Shown: positions 12,301 through 23,658, counted from the first letter of the stretch. The stretch: 64,000 nucleotides of DNA from Procambarus clarkii (GCF_040958095.1 NC_091228.1:14353481-14417480); one strand, 5' to 3'. The notes: generated by a model not told the origin, from the sequence alone. Program-made: numbers and translations.

Positions 12301-13653
12301 CGCAGTGGAGGGATCGTCAAGTGAAGACTAACGTAGTGTTAACGATTTAACGAGCTGTCGTTAATTGAGTAATTAACGTAAGGGGTTGACGGTCTGCTGT
12401 GATCGGAGTCAATTGCGCTGTAATTAAGCTTCAGTAATTCGTTGGACTGATCAGCTCTGTCTCTGACAGAGTGATTAAGCACTCGTAGCTAATTAAAGAT
12501 AATTAGTAATCGCCACTTAGTGAATTCACCAGGTGTTGATGTTGTTGTTTACACTGAGTATTTGAACATTGTTTGTGATTACCGTAGTACTTTGTTGCTG
12601 ACTGCTGCGATCAGTCAATTAACGTAATTAATCACTTCAGGCAATTTCTTTTGGTTGTCGTCTGGTGACGAGAGTAGAGTCATCTAGGGATCTGTGGAGC
12701 TGTGTCCCAGAATCCCGCCTTGCCTGTCTGTGTATCGGGTTACAATAGGGCAACTTCTTAGTGGGAGTTGCAAAGAGTGTTCACACTGGGTTGTGATAGG
12801 GGGGAGTCACTGTTAGACTTCCGCCTAGTTACGTGGGTCTCTCCTGGGGGGCGGGAGGACCCCTAAGTTTGTGATTATAGTAGCTGTCAGGGAAACCGTG
12901 ACACTATTGATTGCCTGCTTGTGTCTTTGTTTCAGTGGATCCTTCATTTGTTTAGTTAGTTCATGTTGTCAGCCCGAAGTGTCAGCAAGATGGAGCCTGC
13001 TGTCACTTCTCGAGGGGCTATTGAATAGCTGTGTTGCAAATGCCACTTGATGTACAATAATGTAACCATTCGCTGTGGTGTAACTTAGTCTGTGATATTT
13101 TTCCTGGATTTGCAATATTGCATCATCAGTGGGCACACCTGTGTTCAGGTTAGTTCAGTATGCAGCCTCACAGCAAGGGTTGCTATTTAGCTGTTTGTTA
13201 TCGTGCCACTGGATTGACATTAACGTAATGTAAACTCGGTAATGTAGTAGTTAGTCTCTTGTTATTAATAAATTGTTGTGTTATAGAAAACAGTCTTTGA
13301 TGTCAACCCTTCAACCATATTATTCCACCATATTTCTGCATATTATTAAATGTTGATGTGATCTTGATAAGGCGGCTGTTCTTGGGAATTCGAATTCCAA
13401 TTCATAGCGCCACTTCAAATATAAATATTTGATTGTGAGAACCCGTCGGTTACCCTTTATTAGTTTTAACGTCCTGTTTAACTAGGAGGAGCCAGCGGCC
13501 TATTGTGGACAGGTTTTCACCCTTGGTGGTGGAGGCCTGGCGGTTTGCTCCCGCTTTTCCTTTTTCTACTGGACTCATGCTTAACGGCCTTGAGCAGACT
13601 TTAAACTTGTAGTCCACCTCTTAAGGGAGGTTGGCGTAGAGAAAAATCTCACA
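9386..13653 (+). repeat. 3' LTR, 4268 bp
   Basis: Nearly identical to 3482-7733. The alignment offset rises from 5904 bp at the start to 5920 bp at the end through small indels, including a 10-bp tandem duplication near 11700. It is followed by CACAA, the target-site duplicate, and re-entry into the CA-rich microsatellite. Confidence 0.9.
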
Positions 13654-14375
<722 letters not shown>

Positions 14376-14379
14376 TCTG

Positions 14380-17124
14380 CTGGTAAGAAAAGGCTGGGAT
14401 TTTGAGGAGATGGATATTCAGGGCTGTGAAGGTTTCAATGACTACATAGCAGGTACTGTAACAAATGGAGGGAAAAAAATTATAGTCGTAGTCATATATA
14501 ATCCACCACCAAATGACAGAAGACCTAGACAGGAATATGATAGAAACAACATGGCCACCATTAACATAATAGAAAGAGCAGCTTCTGTTGCTAGCAGGAA
14601 TGGATCTGGACTACTAATTATGGGAGACTTCAACCATGGGAAGAGAGATTGGAAGAACAGAGACCCGCATGGAGGACCAGAAACATGGAGAGCTAAGCTG
14701 CTGGACGAGGCAACAAGAAACTTTCTAAGCCAGCACACCAAAGAACCAACAAGAATGAGAGGAGAAGATGAACCAGCAATGCTTGATTTGATATTCACCC
14801 TTAATGAATGGGATATAAGGGAAGTTAAGATGGAAGCGCCCTTGGGAATGAGTGACCACAGTGTATTGAACTTTGAGTACCTGGTAGAGCTAGGACTTAT
14901 CTTCCCCCCAAAAGAACTAGGAATCAAAAGGCTGGCATACCGAAAGGGGAATTATGAACAGATGAGAAGTTTCCTAAGTGAAATACCTTGGGACACAGAC
15001 CTCAGAGACAAGTCTGTACAGGGTATGATGGATTATGTTACCCAAAAGTGTCAGGAGGCAGTAAACAGGTTCATCCCGGCCCAAAGGGAAAAATCCGAGA
15101 AGCAACAGAAGAATCCATGGTATAATAGGGCATGTATGGAAGCGAAGAAACTGAACAAAAAGGCGTGGAGGAACTTCCGGAATAACAGAACACCAGAAAG
15201 CAGAGAGAGATACCAGAGAACCAGGAATGAGTACGTCAGGGTGAGAAGAGAAGCAGAGAAAATTTTTAAAAATAATATAGCAAACAAAGCCAAGACCGAA
15301 CCAAAGCTACTCCACAGTCACATCAGAAGGAAAACAACAGTGAAAGAACAGGTATTGAATCTTCGAACAGGCGAGGACAGGTATACAGAGAATGACAGAG
15401 GGGTGTGTGAGGAACTCAACAAGAGGTTCCAGGAGGTCTTCACAATAGAACAGGGTGAGGTCACTGTGCTAGGAAAAAGGGAGGTAAACCAGGCGGCCTT
15501 GGAAGAGTTTGAAATTACGAGAGAGGAGGTCAAGAGACACCTGCTGGATCTGGATGTTAGAAAGGCTGTTGGTCCAGATGGGATCTCACCATGGTACTGA
15601 AAGAGTGTGGAGAGGCACTTTGCTTGCCACTCTCCATAGTGTATAGTAAGTCACTAGAAACGGGAGACCTACCAGAAATATGGAAGACGACGAATGTGGT
15701 CCCAATATACAAAAAGGGCGACAGACAAGAGGCACTGAACTACAGGCCAGTGTCCTTGACTTGTATACCATGCAAGGTGATGGAGAAGATCGTGAGAAAA
15801 AACCTGGTAACACATCTGGAGAGAAGGGACTTCGTGACAAATCGCCAACATGGGTTCAGGGAGGGTAAATCTTGCCTTGCAGGCTTGATAGAATTCTACG
15901 ATCAGGTGACACAGATTAAGCAAGAAAGAGAGGGCTGGGCGGACTGCATTTTCTTGGATTGTCGGAAAGCCCTTGACACAGTACCGCATGTACATAAGTA
16001 CATGCGGTACATAAGCTGGCTGGTACATAAGCTGGAGAGACAGGCAGGGGTAGCTGGTAAGGTGCTCCAGTGGATAAGGGAGTATCTAAGCAATAGGAAG
16101 CAGAGAGTTACGGTGAGGGGTGAGACCTCCGATTGGCGTGAAGTCACCAGTGGAGTCACACAGGGCTCTGTACTCGGTCCTATCTTGTTTCTGATATATG
16201 TAAATGATCTCCCGGAGGGTATCGATTCATTTCTCTCAATGTTTGCAGACGATGCTAAAATTATGAGAAGGATTAAAACAGATGAAGACTGTTTGAGGCT
16301 TGAAGAAGACCTAGACAAGCTGAAGGAATGGTCGAACAAATGGTTGTTAGAGTTTAACCCAACCAAATGTAATGTAATGAAGATAGGTGAAGGGAGCAGG
16401 AGGCCAGATACAAGGTATCATCTGGGAGAGGAAATTCTTCAGGAGTCAGAGAAGGAAAAAGACTTGGGGGTTGATATCACGCCAGACCTGTCTCCTGCAG
16501 CACATATCAAGTGGATAACATCAGCGGCATATGCCAGGCTGGCCAGCATACGAACGGCATTCAGAAACTTGTGTAAAGAATCATTCAGAACTTTGTATAC
16601 AATCCTGGAGTATGCAGCCCCAGCATGGAGTCCATATCTAGACAAGGATAAGACTAAACTGGAAAAGGTTCAAAGGTTTGCCACCAGACTAGTACCCGAG
16701 CTGAGAGGTATGAGCTACGAGGAGAGACTACGGGAATTAAACCTCACTTCGCTGGAAGACAGAAGAGTTAGGGGGGACATGATCACCACATTCAAGATTC
16801 TGAAGGGAATTGATAGGGTAGATAAAGACAGTCTATTTAACACAAGGGGAACATGCACAAGGGGACACAGGTGGAAACTGAGTGCCCAAATGAGCCACAG
16901 AGATATTAGAAAGAACTTTTTTAATGTCAGAGTGGTTGACAAATGGAATGCATTAGGGGGTGATGTGGTGAAGGATGACTCCATACACAGTTTCAAATGT
17001 AGATATGACAGAGCCCGATAGGCTCAGGAATCTGTACACCTGTTGATTGACGGTTGAGAGGCGGGACCAAAGAGCCAGAGCTCAACCCCCGCAAACACAA
17101 CTAGGTGAGTACAACTAGGTGAGT
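14380..17124 (+). mobile_element. 5'-truncated non-LTR retrotransposon (CR1/L2-like LINE)
   Basis: Covers an endonuclease-RT reading frame and a 3' UTR ending in two tandem ACAACTAGGTGAGT units (17097-17110, 17111-17124), followed by a CA-rich microsatellite. No 5' UTR or ORF1 is present. The N-terminal part of the endonuclease is missing, so the copy is truncated at about 14380 where it abuts the microsatellite. Fragments of the same family occur at 1424, 2737, 24133 and 30138. Confidence 0.9.
14410..17021 (+). pseudogene. LINE endonuclease-reverse transcriptase, one frameshift
   Basis: Frame 1 (14410-15600, 396 aa) has the C-terminal part of an apurinic-like endonuclease, with MGDFNHG (about residue 71) and SDHSV (about 146), then a basic linker and the start of RT (VGPDGISPW). 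Frame 2 (15591-17021) continues the RT: NYRPVSLT, HGFREGKSC, FLDCRKALDTV (motif A), GVTQGSVLGP, MFADDAKI (motif C) and the thumb/C-terminal region. One missing base near 15594 in the PW-LKE junction splits the ORF. The catalytic Asp residues of motifs A and C are retained. An in-frame insertion with an inverted repeat lies at about 15985-16035, between motif A and the following helix. Role: nicking and target-primed reverse transcription of LINE RNA. Confidence 0.88.
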
Positions 17125-17213
17125 ACACACAAAGACACACACACAAAGACACACTTACACACACACAAAGACACACTTACACACACACAAAGACACACTT
17201 ATACACACACAAA

Positions 17214-17286
<73 letters not shown>

Positions 17287-17592
17287 TCTGACACACAAAA
17301 CGCATTCTCACACAGGAACCATACAGACATTCTCACAAACACACATACACAAAGACACACACACACACACATTCTGACACACACACACACACACACACAC
17401 ATTCTGACACACAAAACGCATTCTCACACAGGAATCACACACATATTCTGACACACAAAACGCATTCTCACACAGGAATCACACACACATTCTCACAAAC
17501 ACACACAAAAACACGCACACACACACACACACACACACATTCCTACACACACACACACACACAAAGACACACGCACACACAGACACAGGAAT
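17125..17592. repeat. CA-rich microsatellite and CATTCTGACACACAAAACG units
   Basis: A LINE-tail microsatellite with at least four copies of a CATTCTGACACACAAAACG-type unit (near 17283, 17401, 17445), matching 14270-14300 upstream of the LINE. It looks like one array that the LINE entered. Confidence 0.85.
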
Positions 17593-17594
17593 CC

Positions 17595-17775
17595 AAAAAG
17601 TTCACCAAAACTATTATTATATTCACTTTACATTTTTTCTTAAAATGGTTGGGAGAGGTACAGTCTTTGATATGATTGGGAAGGGCATTCAACATTTTAA
17701 GACCCTTGATTTGACGAGCAGCATTTCTGGTTTGATTAAGTCGAACCCTTGGGAACCGAATGATGTCTAGGGGCA
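17595..17775 (-). mobile_element. LINE RT C-terminal fragment, different family
   Basis: The reverse complement codes VRLNQTRNAARQIKGLKMLN followed by ALPNHIK. This is the typical far C-terminal block of CR1/Jockey-type RT proteins. It is a short 3' remnant with no other domains. Confidence 0.6.
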
Positions 17776-18481
17776 GCGTTACTTATTGTTATAACAGCAC
17801 ATCATTCGTTTTTTTTTTATTAGAGATGGTATCTCATCCATAAAAAATATTTTGTGGAAAAAAATGGGGTTGACCACCAGCCCGTGGTCAGTGGGGACCC
17901 TGTGGTGGACCATCAGCCGGTGGTGGACCATTCATTGGCTTATTAGGCAAATCGGATCTTGAATAGTTTGCCAAATAAGACATCAAATTTTATTTATAAC
18001 TCCAAATTTTGTATTGGTTATTTTTTAATTAAGGCAAGAAAATGAAGAGAATCAATTAATTCTTTTATGGATTTATATATTTTACCAAATTTTATTAAAA
18101 AATAAAACTTATAAACATTCCTATATAATATAAAATTTTTGATGTTTAAGTTTTGATAATTTTATAAACATAATTTTATTTATCACACATATTAAATATA
18201 TAATATTGTTAATTTTATGTATAATTTTTTATTTATATTTAAAATAAAAAAAACAAAATATACATTTTGATTAAAATATTCATAGTTACTTTATAATTTG
18301 AGATAAAATTAAAGAAAACAGAAATAACATTTTTCCTTTTATAGTTAAATTCGATATTTTATATAAAAATAAAACAAACAAAGTCACTCAAAGCCATTTT
18401 ATATATTATTTATTTATTTTATAAACATTTATTTTAAATAAAATTAAAAAAAACTGAAAAAATATATATATTTTCTTTTTA
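17776..18481. other. AT-rich spacer, no gene seen
   Basis: Contains a short GC-rich patch with repeated GGTGGACCATCAGCC-like motifs (about 17870-17935), then strongly AT-rich DNA up to the viral-type gene. No coding frame is supported. Confidence 0.6.
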
Positions 18482-19634
18482 TTAAACAAATATTTCATCA
18501 CTACTTTCATAATCACTACTTCCATATTCTTTGTAGTCGTTACTCGCCTCTGTATCATAATTATAATCTATATTATCACTATTTTCATCATTAATCCATT
18601 TGAAGAACGAACAATACATAGCAACTTCAAAATCCCTAAATACAAAATAATAATAATGACTTACAAATGCTAATAACATTATGGGAGTAATAACTTTGCG
18701 AATACCAATTTGGATATAATAATATTCATCGAATAATTTAAACCAAGAAGTTGGTAAAATGTTTCCATAAACATCTAAAAATTGTACTTGCATACAACAT
18801 TTTTCCTGATCATAAAGAATATTCATTGAACCTCGTTCTTTGAAACATCGAAATTTTAAATTTGATATAACAATATGATATTGATTATTTTCCTTATTTG
18901 TTATGTTTAAAAAGTATGGTTTATCTCCATATATAAAATGAACTGCATCTTCAATTTTTGATTGTAACATCTCCTTAGGTTTGAAGCTTTTCTTCAGAAC
19001 AGATAAAATATAATTCCATCGGTAATTTTCATTACAAAAACATTTCCCATATAAATTACATAAGGGATACTCATCATCACTTAATGCACAATAGATCTCC
19101 ATATATAAAATGAACTGCATCTTCAATTTTTGATTGTAACATCTCCTTAGGTTTGAAGCTTTTCTTCAGAACAGATAAAATATAATTCCATCGGTAATTT
19201 TCATTACAAAAACATTTCCCATATAAATTACATAAGGGATACTCATCATCACTTAATGCACAATAGAGATAGTAGGCAGCCATTGCTACAAAATTATTAC
19301 TTTTGCTTATACTCTGAAACAACTCACGTCCTGTATTATCAAAATATTGAACTGAGGGAGGATTGTTTGAAACAATTTTTAGCGATCCAGTATGGTAAGA
19401 CGAAGGTATACCATCTCCTATTATTTCTTTCTTACATCCATTACAAAATTTCACGTTTAAGATTCTCAAAACCATAACGGACTCTTCCGGTGTTGTTGTG
19501 TGTACTGACAGAGACCATAACGGGTGTTTTAAATTGTCTCTCCCATATATTCTTTCAAGAAAAGTGGTTACATTTCCTACTGTAAAAAAGGAAAATTTGA
19601 ATTTTTGTTTAGTCATTTGTTCAAAATAATCCAT
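18482..19634 (-). pseudogene. unknown viral-type gene broken by a 172-bp tandem duplication
   Basis: Two overlapping frames (starts 19634 and 19126) share an identical 57-residue block because 18923-19094 is repeated exactly at 19095-19266. As 172 is not a multiple of three, the duplication shifts the frame, so this was one gene of about 325 codons. The N-terminal half has a Cys pair (CNGCKK) and several aromatic residues. The C-terminal half has a hydrophobic segment and a very acidic Ser/Asp/Tyr-rich tail. I do not recognise the family. It is the last gene of the minus-strand AT-rich cluster with the PIF-1-like gene, 71 bp after the preceding ORF. Confidence 0.6.
18923..19266. repeat. perfect 172-bp tandem duplication
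   Basis: Units 18923-19094 and 19095-19266 both begin ATCTCCATATATAAAATG and end GCACAATAG. I saw no difference between them, so the event is recent relative to the other decay. Confidence 0.9.
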
Positions 19635-19705
19635 TCGAAAATTTGTATTACAGAGACATTTAATGCCATAATTTTCAAAACAAGTTGTAACGTTATCATA
19701 TAACT

Positions 19706-20191
19706 TTATTTTTTCTGTGAGGATTTGTATTTTGAAGACATATATTCTTCCACTAGCTGAGTAATTTTATGAGTGTTGGATACAACTCGTAATATCCGTT
19801 TATGTAATGGCTCATCTTTTTTAATATCAGAGAAAAAGAAAATTGGAATATTAATAAATAAAATGTTAATTTTACCACTCCCACTCCCATTTTCTAAGAA
19901 CTGTGCAACATTATTTATATTTGGAGAGTAATCACAGACTGAATGGGAATCCAATTTCATAATAAATTTCCTTTTCAATTTTATGAGTAAGTATTGTACG
20001 AATAATTGTAAGTCTTCTACACTATTATTTTCAAAGGTAACATCATCATTCTTATCAACATTATTAATATTATGATGATGATAGTTGGATAGCACAATTG
20101 TTCTTAAAGGTAAAGCAGGAGGATAAAAGTGTAATTTTTTTAAATAAGATAATGGGATTTCTATACTACCATCTGAGTTACATGCAAACAT
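19706..20191 (-). CDS. unknown ORF in viral-type cluster, 161 aa
   Basis: Open from ATG at 20191 to a stop at 19706. The start overlaps the stop of the upstream PIF-1-like gene by one base (TAATG), the compact spacing of large DNA-virus genomes. The protein is Asn/Lys/Ile-rich, has no predicted signal peptide, and has a hydrophobic stretch (INILFINIPIFFF, about residues 108-120) and a basic C-terminus. No recognised domain. It appears intact, but expression is unproven and its neighbours are broken. Confidence 0.5.
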   Translation of the reverse strand: MFACNSDGSIEIPLSYLKKLHFYPPALPLRTIVLSNYHHHNINNVDKNDDVTFENNSVEDLQLFVQYLLIKLKRKFIMKLDSHSVCDYSPNINNVAQFLENGSGSGKINILFINIPIFFFSDIKKDEPLHKRILRVVSNTHKITQLVEEYMSSKYKSSQKK

Positions 20192-21309
20192 TATTTAGTT
20201 TTGTTTTTAATATTGAGTGAATTCATAAATCGATTAAAAAAAATGTCGGTATTTTCGTAATCAATCAAATCAATCTTGGATACAAATTTTGCCTTTATAA
20301 TTACCTTTGTACATCCACGTTTAATATCTTCAAAATTTGAACATGGATATGTTCCTTTATGTATTTCAATATTATTTTTATCAATCTTACACTTCATCCA
20401 AATAGATAATTGTTGTTTTTCCTCATCAAAATGGGGATCCGGATACGCTGTACACGGAAAATGTTTATTGTCATGTAAGTTAGTATACATAGGACCGCAG
20501 TCACATAGACCATTAGAATAACCTGGAGCTGTAATTACACCAGATGGTAAATGTACCAGACAAGGATCGTGGAAACAGGCTGAACGTGAGATATCTGGAT
20601 TAGAAATATATCCAGGGGAACATCGACATATATATTTTTCTTGTTCTTTTAATGGTATAAAAAAGTCTTGGGGTGTCATTTGAGTAAGGTCCACTACTTC
20701 ATCCTGCCTATTGGTAATTTTAACCAAAGTTCCTCCTGGTTCACATCCAGTTAATCTATTTGTAGTTGCGTTATAAAGACCTGGTAGGTAGGATTTACAC
20801 TTTCATTGATCTTCTTCAAATGAATACTGTAAAAAACCCCATACTGGGTCACAAAATTTTTCTTCTGGTTGTTTCCAAAGACAGTATGTGCATCCTGGTT
20901 TGAGGATTCCACCTCCATAATAATATTTTATATTGTTAGTAGAAGATGATATAGGTATTACGACCTTTTCTAAATAACGTCCACATTTACGGCCCCCAAG
21001 TTTTTGACAAATTTGATTGTCATGAGACTGAGAACTAGGTACTTTTAAAATCATTCCCTTACATTTATTGATTTTAATGTCATTGTTATTATCATATTCA
21101 TTATAATTTAGCCAACCTTGTAGATCAATAAATTCGTGTCTTTCTTCAAATGCAATTTCTTCAGCTTCAAGTCCCTCTTTAATACTTTGACGTAAAAAAC
21201 TATGAATGTAAAAACGATCAGTAATATAAAGAAAATTAAAAAATATAAAAAAAGGTACGAAAATGATAACAGGAATTTGAAGAAAATACTGGTGTGTCGA
21301 AGAAATCAT
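20191..21309 (-). pseudogene. PIF-1-like per os infectivity factor, one nonsense codon
   Basis: A single frame of 373 codons from ATG 21309 to the stop at 20191-20193 is interrupted only by a TGA at 20803-20805. The N-terminus has one transmembrane segment (about residues 12-30). The rest is Cys-rich with spacing typical of baculovirus/nudivirus/nimavirus PIF-1: YCLWKQPEEKFCDPVWG before the stop, then CFHDPCLVHLPSG and a GLCDCG element after it. PIF-1 is an envelope protein of the oral-infectivity entry complex. The frame is shorter than typical PIF-1 proteins (over 500 residues), so the C-terminus may be lost. PIF-2 shares some of this pattern and is the main alternative. It follows the zinc-domain ORF with a 4-bp overlap. 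Confidence 0.62.
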
Positions 21310-21611
21310 TTTTGGTTTTTATTTAAGAGAAATTTTAGGAGTTTCTTAGTTGAAACTTTTTTATTACAGTTTGTGGAATAACAGTGAAAACGATGACGAT
21401 GAATATAAAGTCTACCTGAAGGTGTACGAGATTTACCATGAACTTCATGAAAAGGACAAAAAATATTACATTGCCATTTTTGGTTCATTGCTGAGAGTTC
21501 GTTATATGGCTCCTTACATAATAATTCAGCACATTTTTGTGTAATTATCTCTTGTTTTTTTTTTTTAAATTGTTCAATTTTTGGTTGATGCAGCGATCGT
21601 TTTAAAACCAA
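21306..21611 (-). CDS. small protein with primase-type (UL52/PrimPol-like) zinc motif
   Basis: 101 residues, ATG at 21611. A Lys-rich first half is followed by a Cys/His cluster, C-N-I-F-C-P-F-H-E-V-H with a later F-H-C-Y-S-T-N-C, in which a basic R-L-Y-I-H-R-H-R-F strand separates the two ligand pairs. The C-H-C-C order and spacing recall the C-terminal zinc-binding domain of herpesvirus UL52-type primases and eukaryotic PrimPol. CHC2 primase zinc fingers are a second possibility. As it has no catalytic domain, it may be a remnant of a larger primase or a stand-alone zinc protein. Its stop overlaps the PIF-1-like start by 4 bp. Confidence 0.42.
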   Translation of the reverse strand: MVLKRSLHQPKIEQFKKKKQEIITQKCAELLCKEPYNELSAMNQKWQCNIFCPFHEVHGKSRTPSGRLYIHRHRFHCYSTNCNKKVSTKKLLKFLLNKNQK

Positions 21612-21641
21612 CCTAGGACGACTAATTACATTTCCTCCTCT

Positions 21642-21650
21642 AAATTATTA

Positions 21651-21685
<35 letters not shown>

Positions 21686-21686
21686 T
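21642..21686. repeat. ATT trinucleotide repeat
   Basis: About 15 ATT/TTA units. A similar tract at 22166-22203 precedes the broken gene at 22217, so each of two diverged repeat units carries one. Confidence 0.9.
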
Positions 21687-21794
21687 ATTTCAAAAATATT
21701 ATTTCTAGTGGATAAGTGTCCCTGTTTAATTTCATTGATACTAGTAAATTCTATTGAAGTCTCAATACATCGATATATGAATGAAACACTCGCC

Positions 21795-21925
21795 ATATTG
21801 GTACATGATCCTTATTACTAAACAATAGAGTGAGAGAAAAGCTTACAAGATAATATAAAGGATATTGTAGAATCAGAGAACCTAAGATATATATAGCTGT
21901 ACTGTCAGAAGTAAAATATTTTTTT
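21795..21925 (+). pseudogene. decayed partial copy of the gene at 22217
   Basis: Matches 22210-22340 closely by eye (shared CCTTATTAC, GAATCAGAGAAC and TCAGAAGTAAAA blocks) but lacks the start codon and carries stops. Together with the ATT tracts it suggests an old duplication of about 0.4-0.5 kb. Confidence 0.65.
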
Positions 21926-22216
21926 AAGAAAAGTAATTAATTTTCTCACGGGACACACATATTCAAAGTAAGGGTTAGCAGGTTCTTGTTATCGTGTAAA
22001 TATGATCGGCGCACGACACTGAATTCTGCCAGGCCAACTACAACAGTATTTTCTTGAAATTCTTGTTACCAATTTTCATATTTTTTTTTAATATTCTATA
22101 ATTTTCTTTATATTGCTGATCCTTTGTACATACATAAGTCTTGAAGAGGGACTGGAAGCTGAATCCTCCTATTATTATTATTATTATTATTGTTATTATT
22201 ATTGAAACTTGACATA

Positions 22217-22593
22217 ATGGATGACGAGCCTTATTACCAAAAGAGAGTAAGACAAAAGTTTACAGATATTATAAAGTATATTGAAGAATCAGAGAACTTA
22301 ATTATAGCTGTACCATCAGAAGTAAAACAATTTGAAAAGCTGTTAAATTCTTGGGTATTATATTTACCTAATCTCCAAAATGTTGTGGTAAAGAGAGGAA
22401 ATTGTAATACTGTAAGTGTTGGTACCAAAGTGAGAATAAAAAAACACTCACTATTTTTAGGTCACCTTTCGAAATAATTATTAAGCAAAATGATATAAAA
22501 GTTAGCTCTTCGTTTCTTATGAAAGATGTAATATTATTATTATTAGAAGCTATTCAAAAAGAAAAGAGAAATATCAATGTATATTGGGATTAA
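22217..22593 (+). pseudogene. unknown small viral-type gene, frameshifted
   Basis: ATG at 22217 (preferred over 22190, which lies in the ATT repeat) opens a frame coding an acidic, Lys-rich protein. At about 22450 the reading shifts to another frame that stays open to a TAA at 22591-22593, for a total of about 125 codons. No recognised family. The partial copy at 21795 shows it has been duplicated. Confidence 0.45.
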
Positions 22594-22654
22594 TTAATAA
22601 CAAATATGAGAAATTTATATACATTTTTTATAAACATGAAATTTAATTTAAATT

Positions 22655-22912
22655 TCAAATAACATTAAGTATTATATCAAATTTTGGAATATAAAAACCA
22701 TTAACTAATTTCAAATATATTTCATTGGAAAATATTTCACATTCATTATTATAGAATAAATTTAGAATATTGTTATATGTTACATTTTAATTTTTATGTT
22801 TATTTATAATATCCCAAACTTTTAAAATATGAAATTCCGTCTTATCAATATATAACGGATCTATTTGTAGATAAAAATCAATTTCTTCAGTATTTTCGAG
22901 GAATTCACTCAT
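22655..22912 (-). pseudogene. unknown small viral-type gene with one stop
   Basis: A frame of 86 codons from ATG at 22912 to TGA at 22655-22657 has a single in-frame TAA at 22787-22789. It is AT-rich, acidic at the N-terminus (EFLENTEEIDFYLQ) and otherwise Asn/Ile/Phe-rich. Too short to assign. It is the last AT-rich frame before the sequence character changes. Confidence 0.35.
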
Positions 22913-23590
22913 TTTTTTAATATTTATTAAAAAAGACATGATCATTCAGTGCTATTCCAAGAAGTACAACTTCAACCAAATTAATGTGAAACATCAACCT
23001 CTTCAGGCTTGTGGACCTCGTAACTGACTGAAACCACTCTCCTGACTGATCATCATTAGTTATAATATAAAAAAAACACTGCCTAAAATAATAGAAGTAG
23101 CACAAACAAACAAGAGATCAAATTTAAATCAAATAAGGGGAACAAACTTAAACTAAAATTTAAAATGATGTGAAGTGACTTACTTATATATATATTTATA
23201 TATTAACATTCAGTGATTATTTAAGACACCAGCTAGCTCTAGTAGCCAATGTGATGAACCAATTGGCTTATAATGTCAGGTGTGAATAATTTCCTATAAA
23301 AATTTGTAAAAATACACTTATATATGTCGATTGAAAAATTTGCTTTAACAACCCAAAAATTTGCCAAAACAACCCAATCAGCTTTTGTTTTCTATGGAAA
23401 ACATATCTATGATTTTCCATAGAATCTATTGAAGGAGAGTCGAGGTGGATGGGAGGTAAAGAGGGGAGAAAGGGTAAGAAATGGGAAAAGATTTGGGAAA
23501 GGAGGGATAGAGATAGGGAGGGTGGATGGGAGGAGAGAACAGAATGGGAAGAGGATACCGGGTACACCTCTACCATATTCAAATGGTAAT
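22913..23590. other. no gene seen
   Basis: Intergenic DNA with a short purine-rich GGGAGG/GGAAAG stretch near 23440-23550. The ORFs there reflect low complexity. Confidence 0.5.
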
Positions 23591-23658
23591 GTCTGTCTGT
23601 CTGTTTGTCAGACAGACAGACACTGTCTGTCTAGCCTCCTCTCAGTTGGAGGCTAGAC
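23591..23658. repeat. two adjacent perfect hairpins
   Basis: 23591-23603 (GTCTGTCTGTCTG) pairs with 23609-23621 over a 5-nt loop. 23629-23639 (GTCTAGCCTCC) pairs with 23648-23658 over an 8-nt loop. Function unknown; the stems could be a mobile-element terminus or simple GTCT repeat folding. Confidence 0.8.

Larger units (their letters stand above)
3482..13653 (+). mobile_element. complete non-autonomous LTR retrotransposon with giant LTRs (LARD-like)
   Basis: Two direct repeats, 3482-7733 and 9386-13653, begin TGTG(A/G)GGGATC and end TCTCACA. They flank 1652 bp of internal DNA. The left LTR is followed after 2 bp by a tRNA-Lys-type primer-binding site. The right LTR is preceded by a purine-rich AGTGGGAGG. 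The whole is flanked by a 5-bp duplication CACAA (3477-3481 / 13654-13658). I see no gag, protease, RT or integrase reading frame inside, so it must be mobilised in trans. This matches the definition of a large retrotransposon derivative, though an LTR over 4 kb with so short an interior is unusual in animals. Plus orientation follows from the primer site. The LTRs differ by scattered substitutions and a few small indels, so the insertion is fairly young. Confidence 0.9.

Noticed and set aside
3592..13653. Simple tandem segmental duplication of about 5.9 kb
   Set aside because: Primer site, polypurine tract, TG/CA ends and the 5-bp target duplication show LTRs rather than a segmental duplication.
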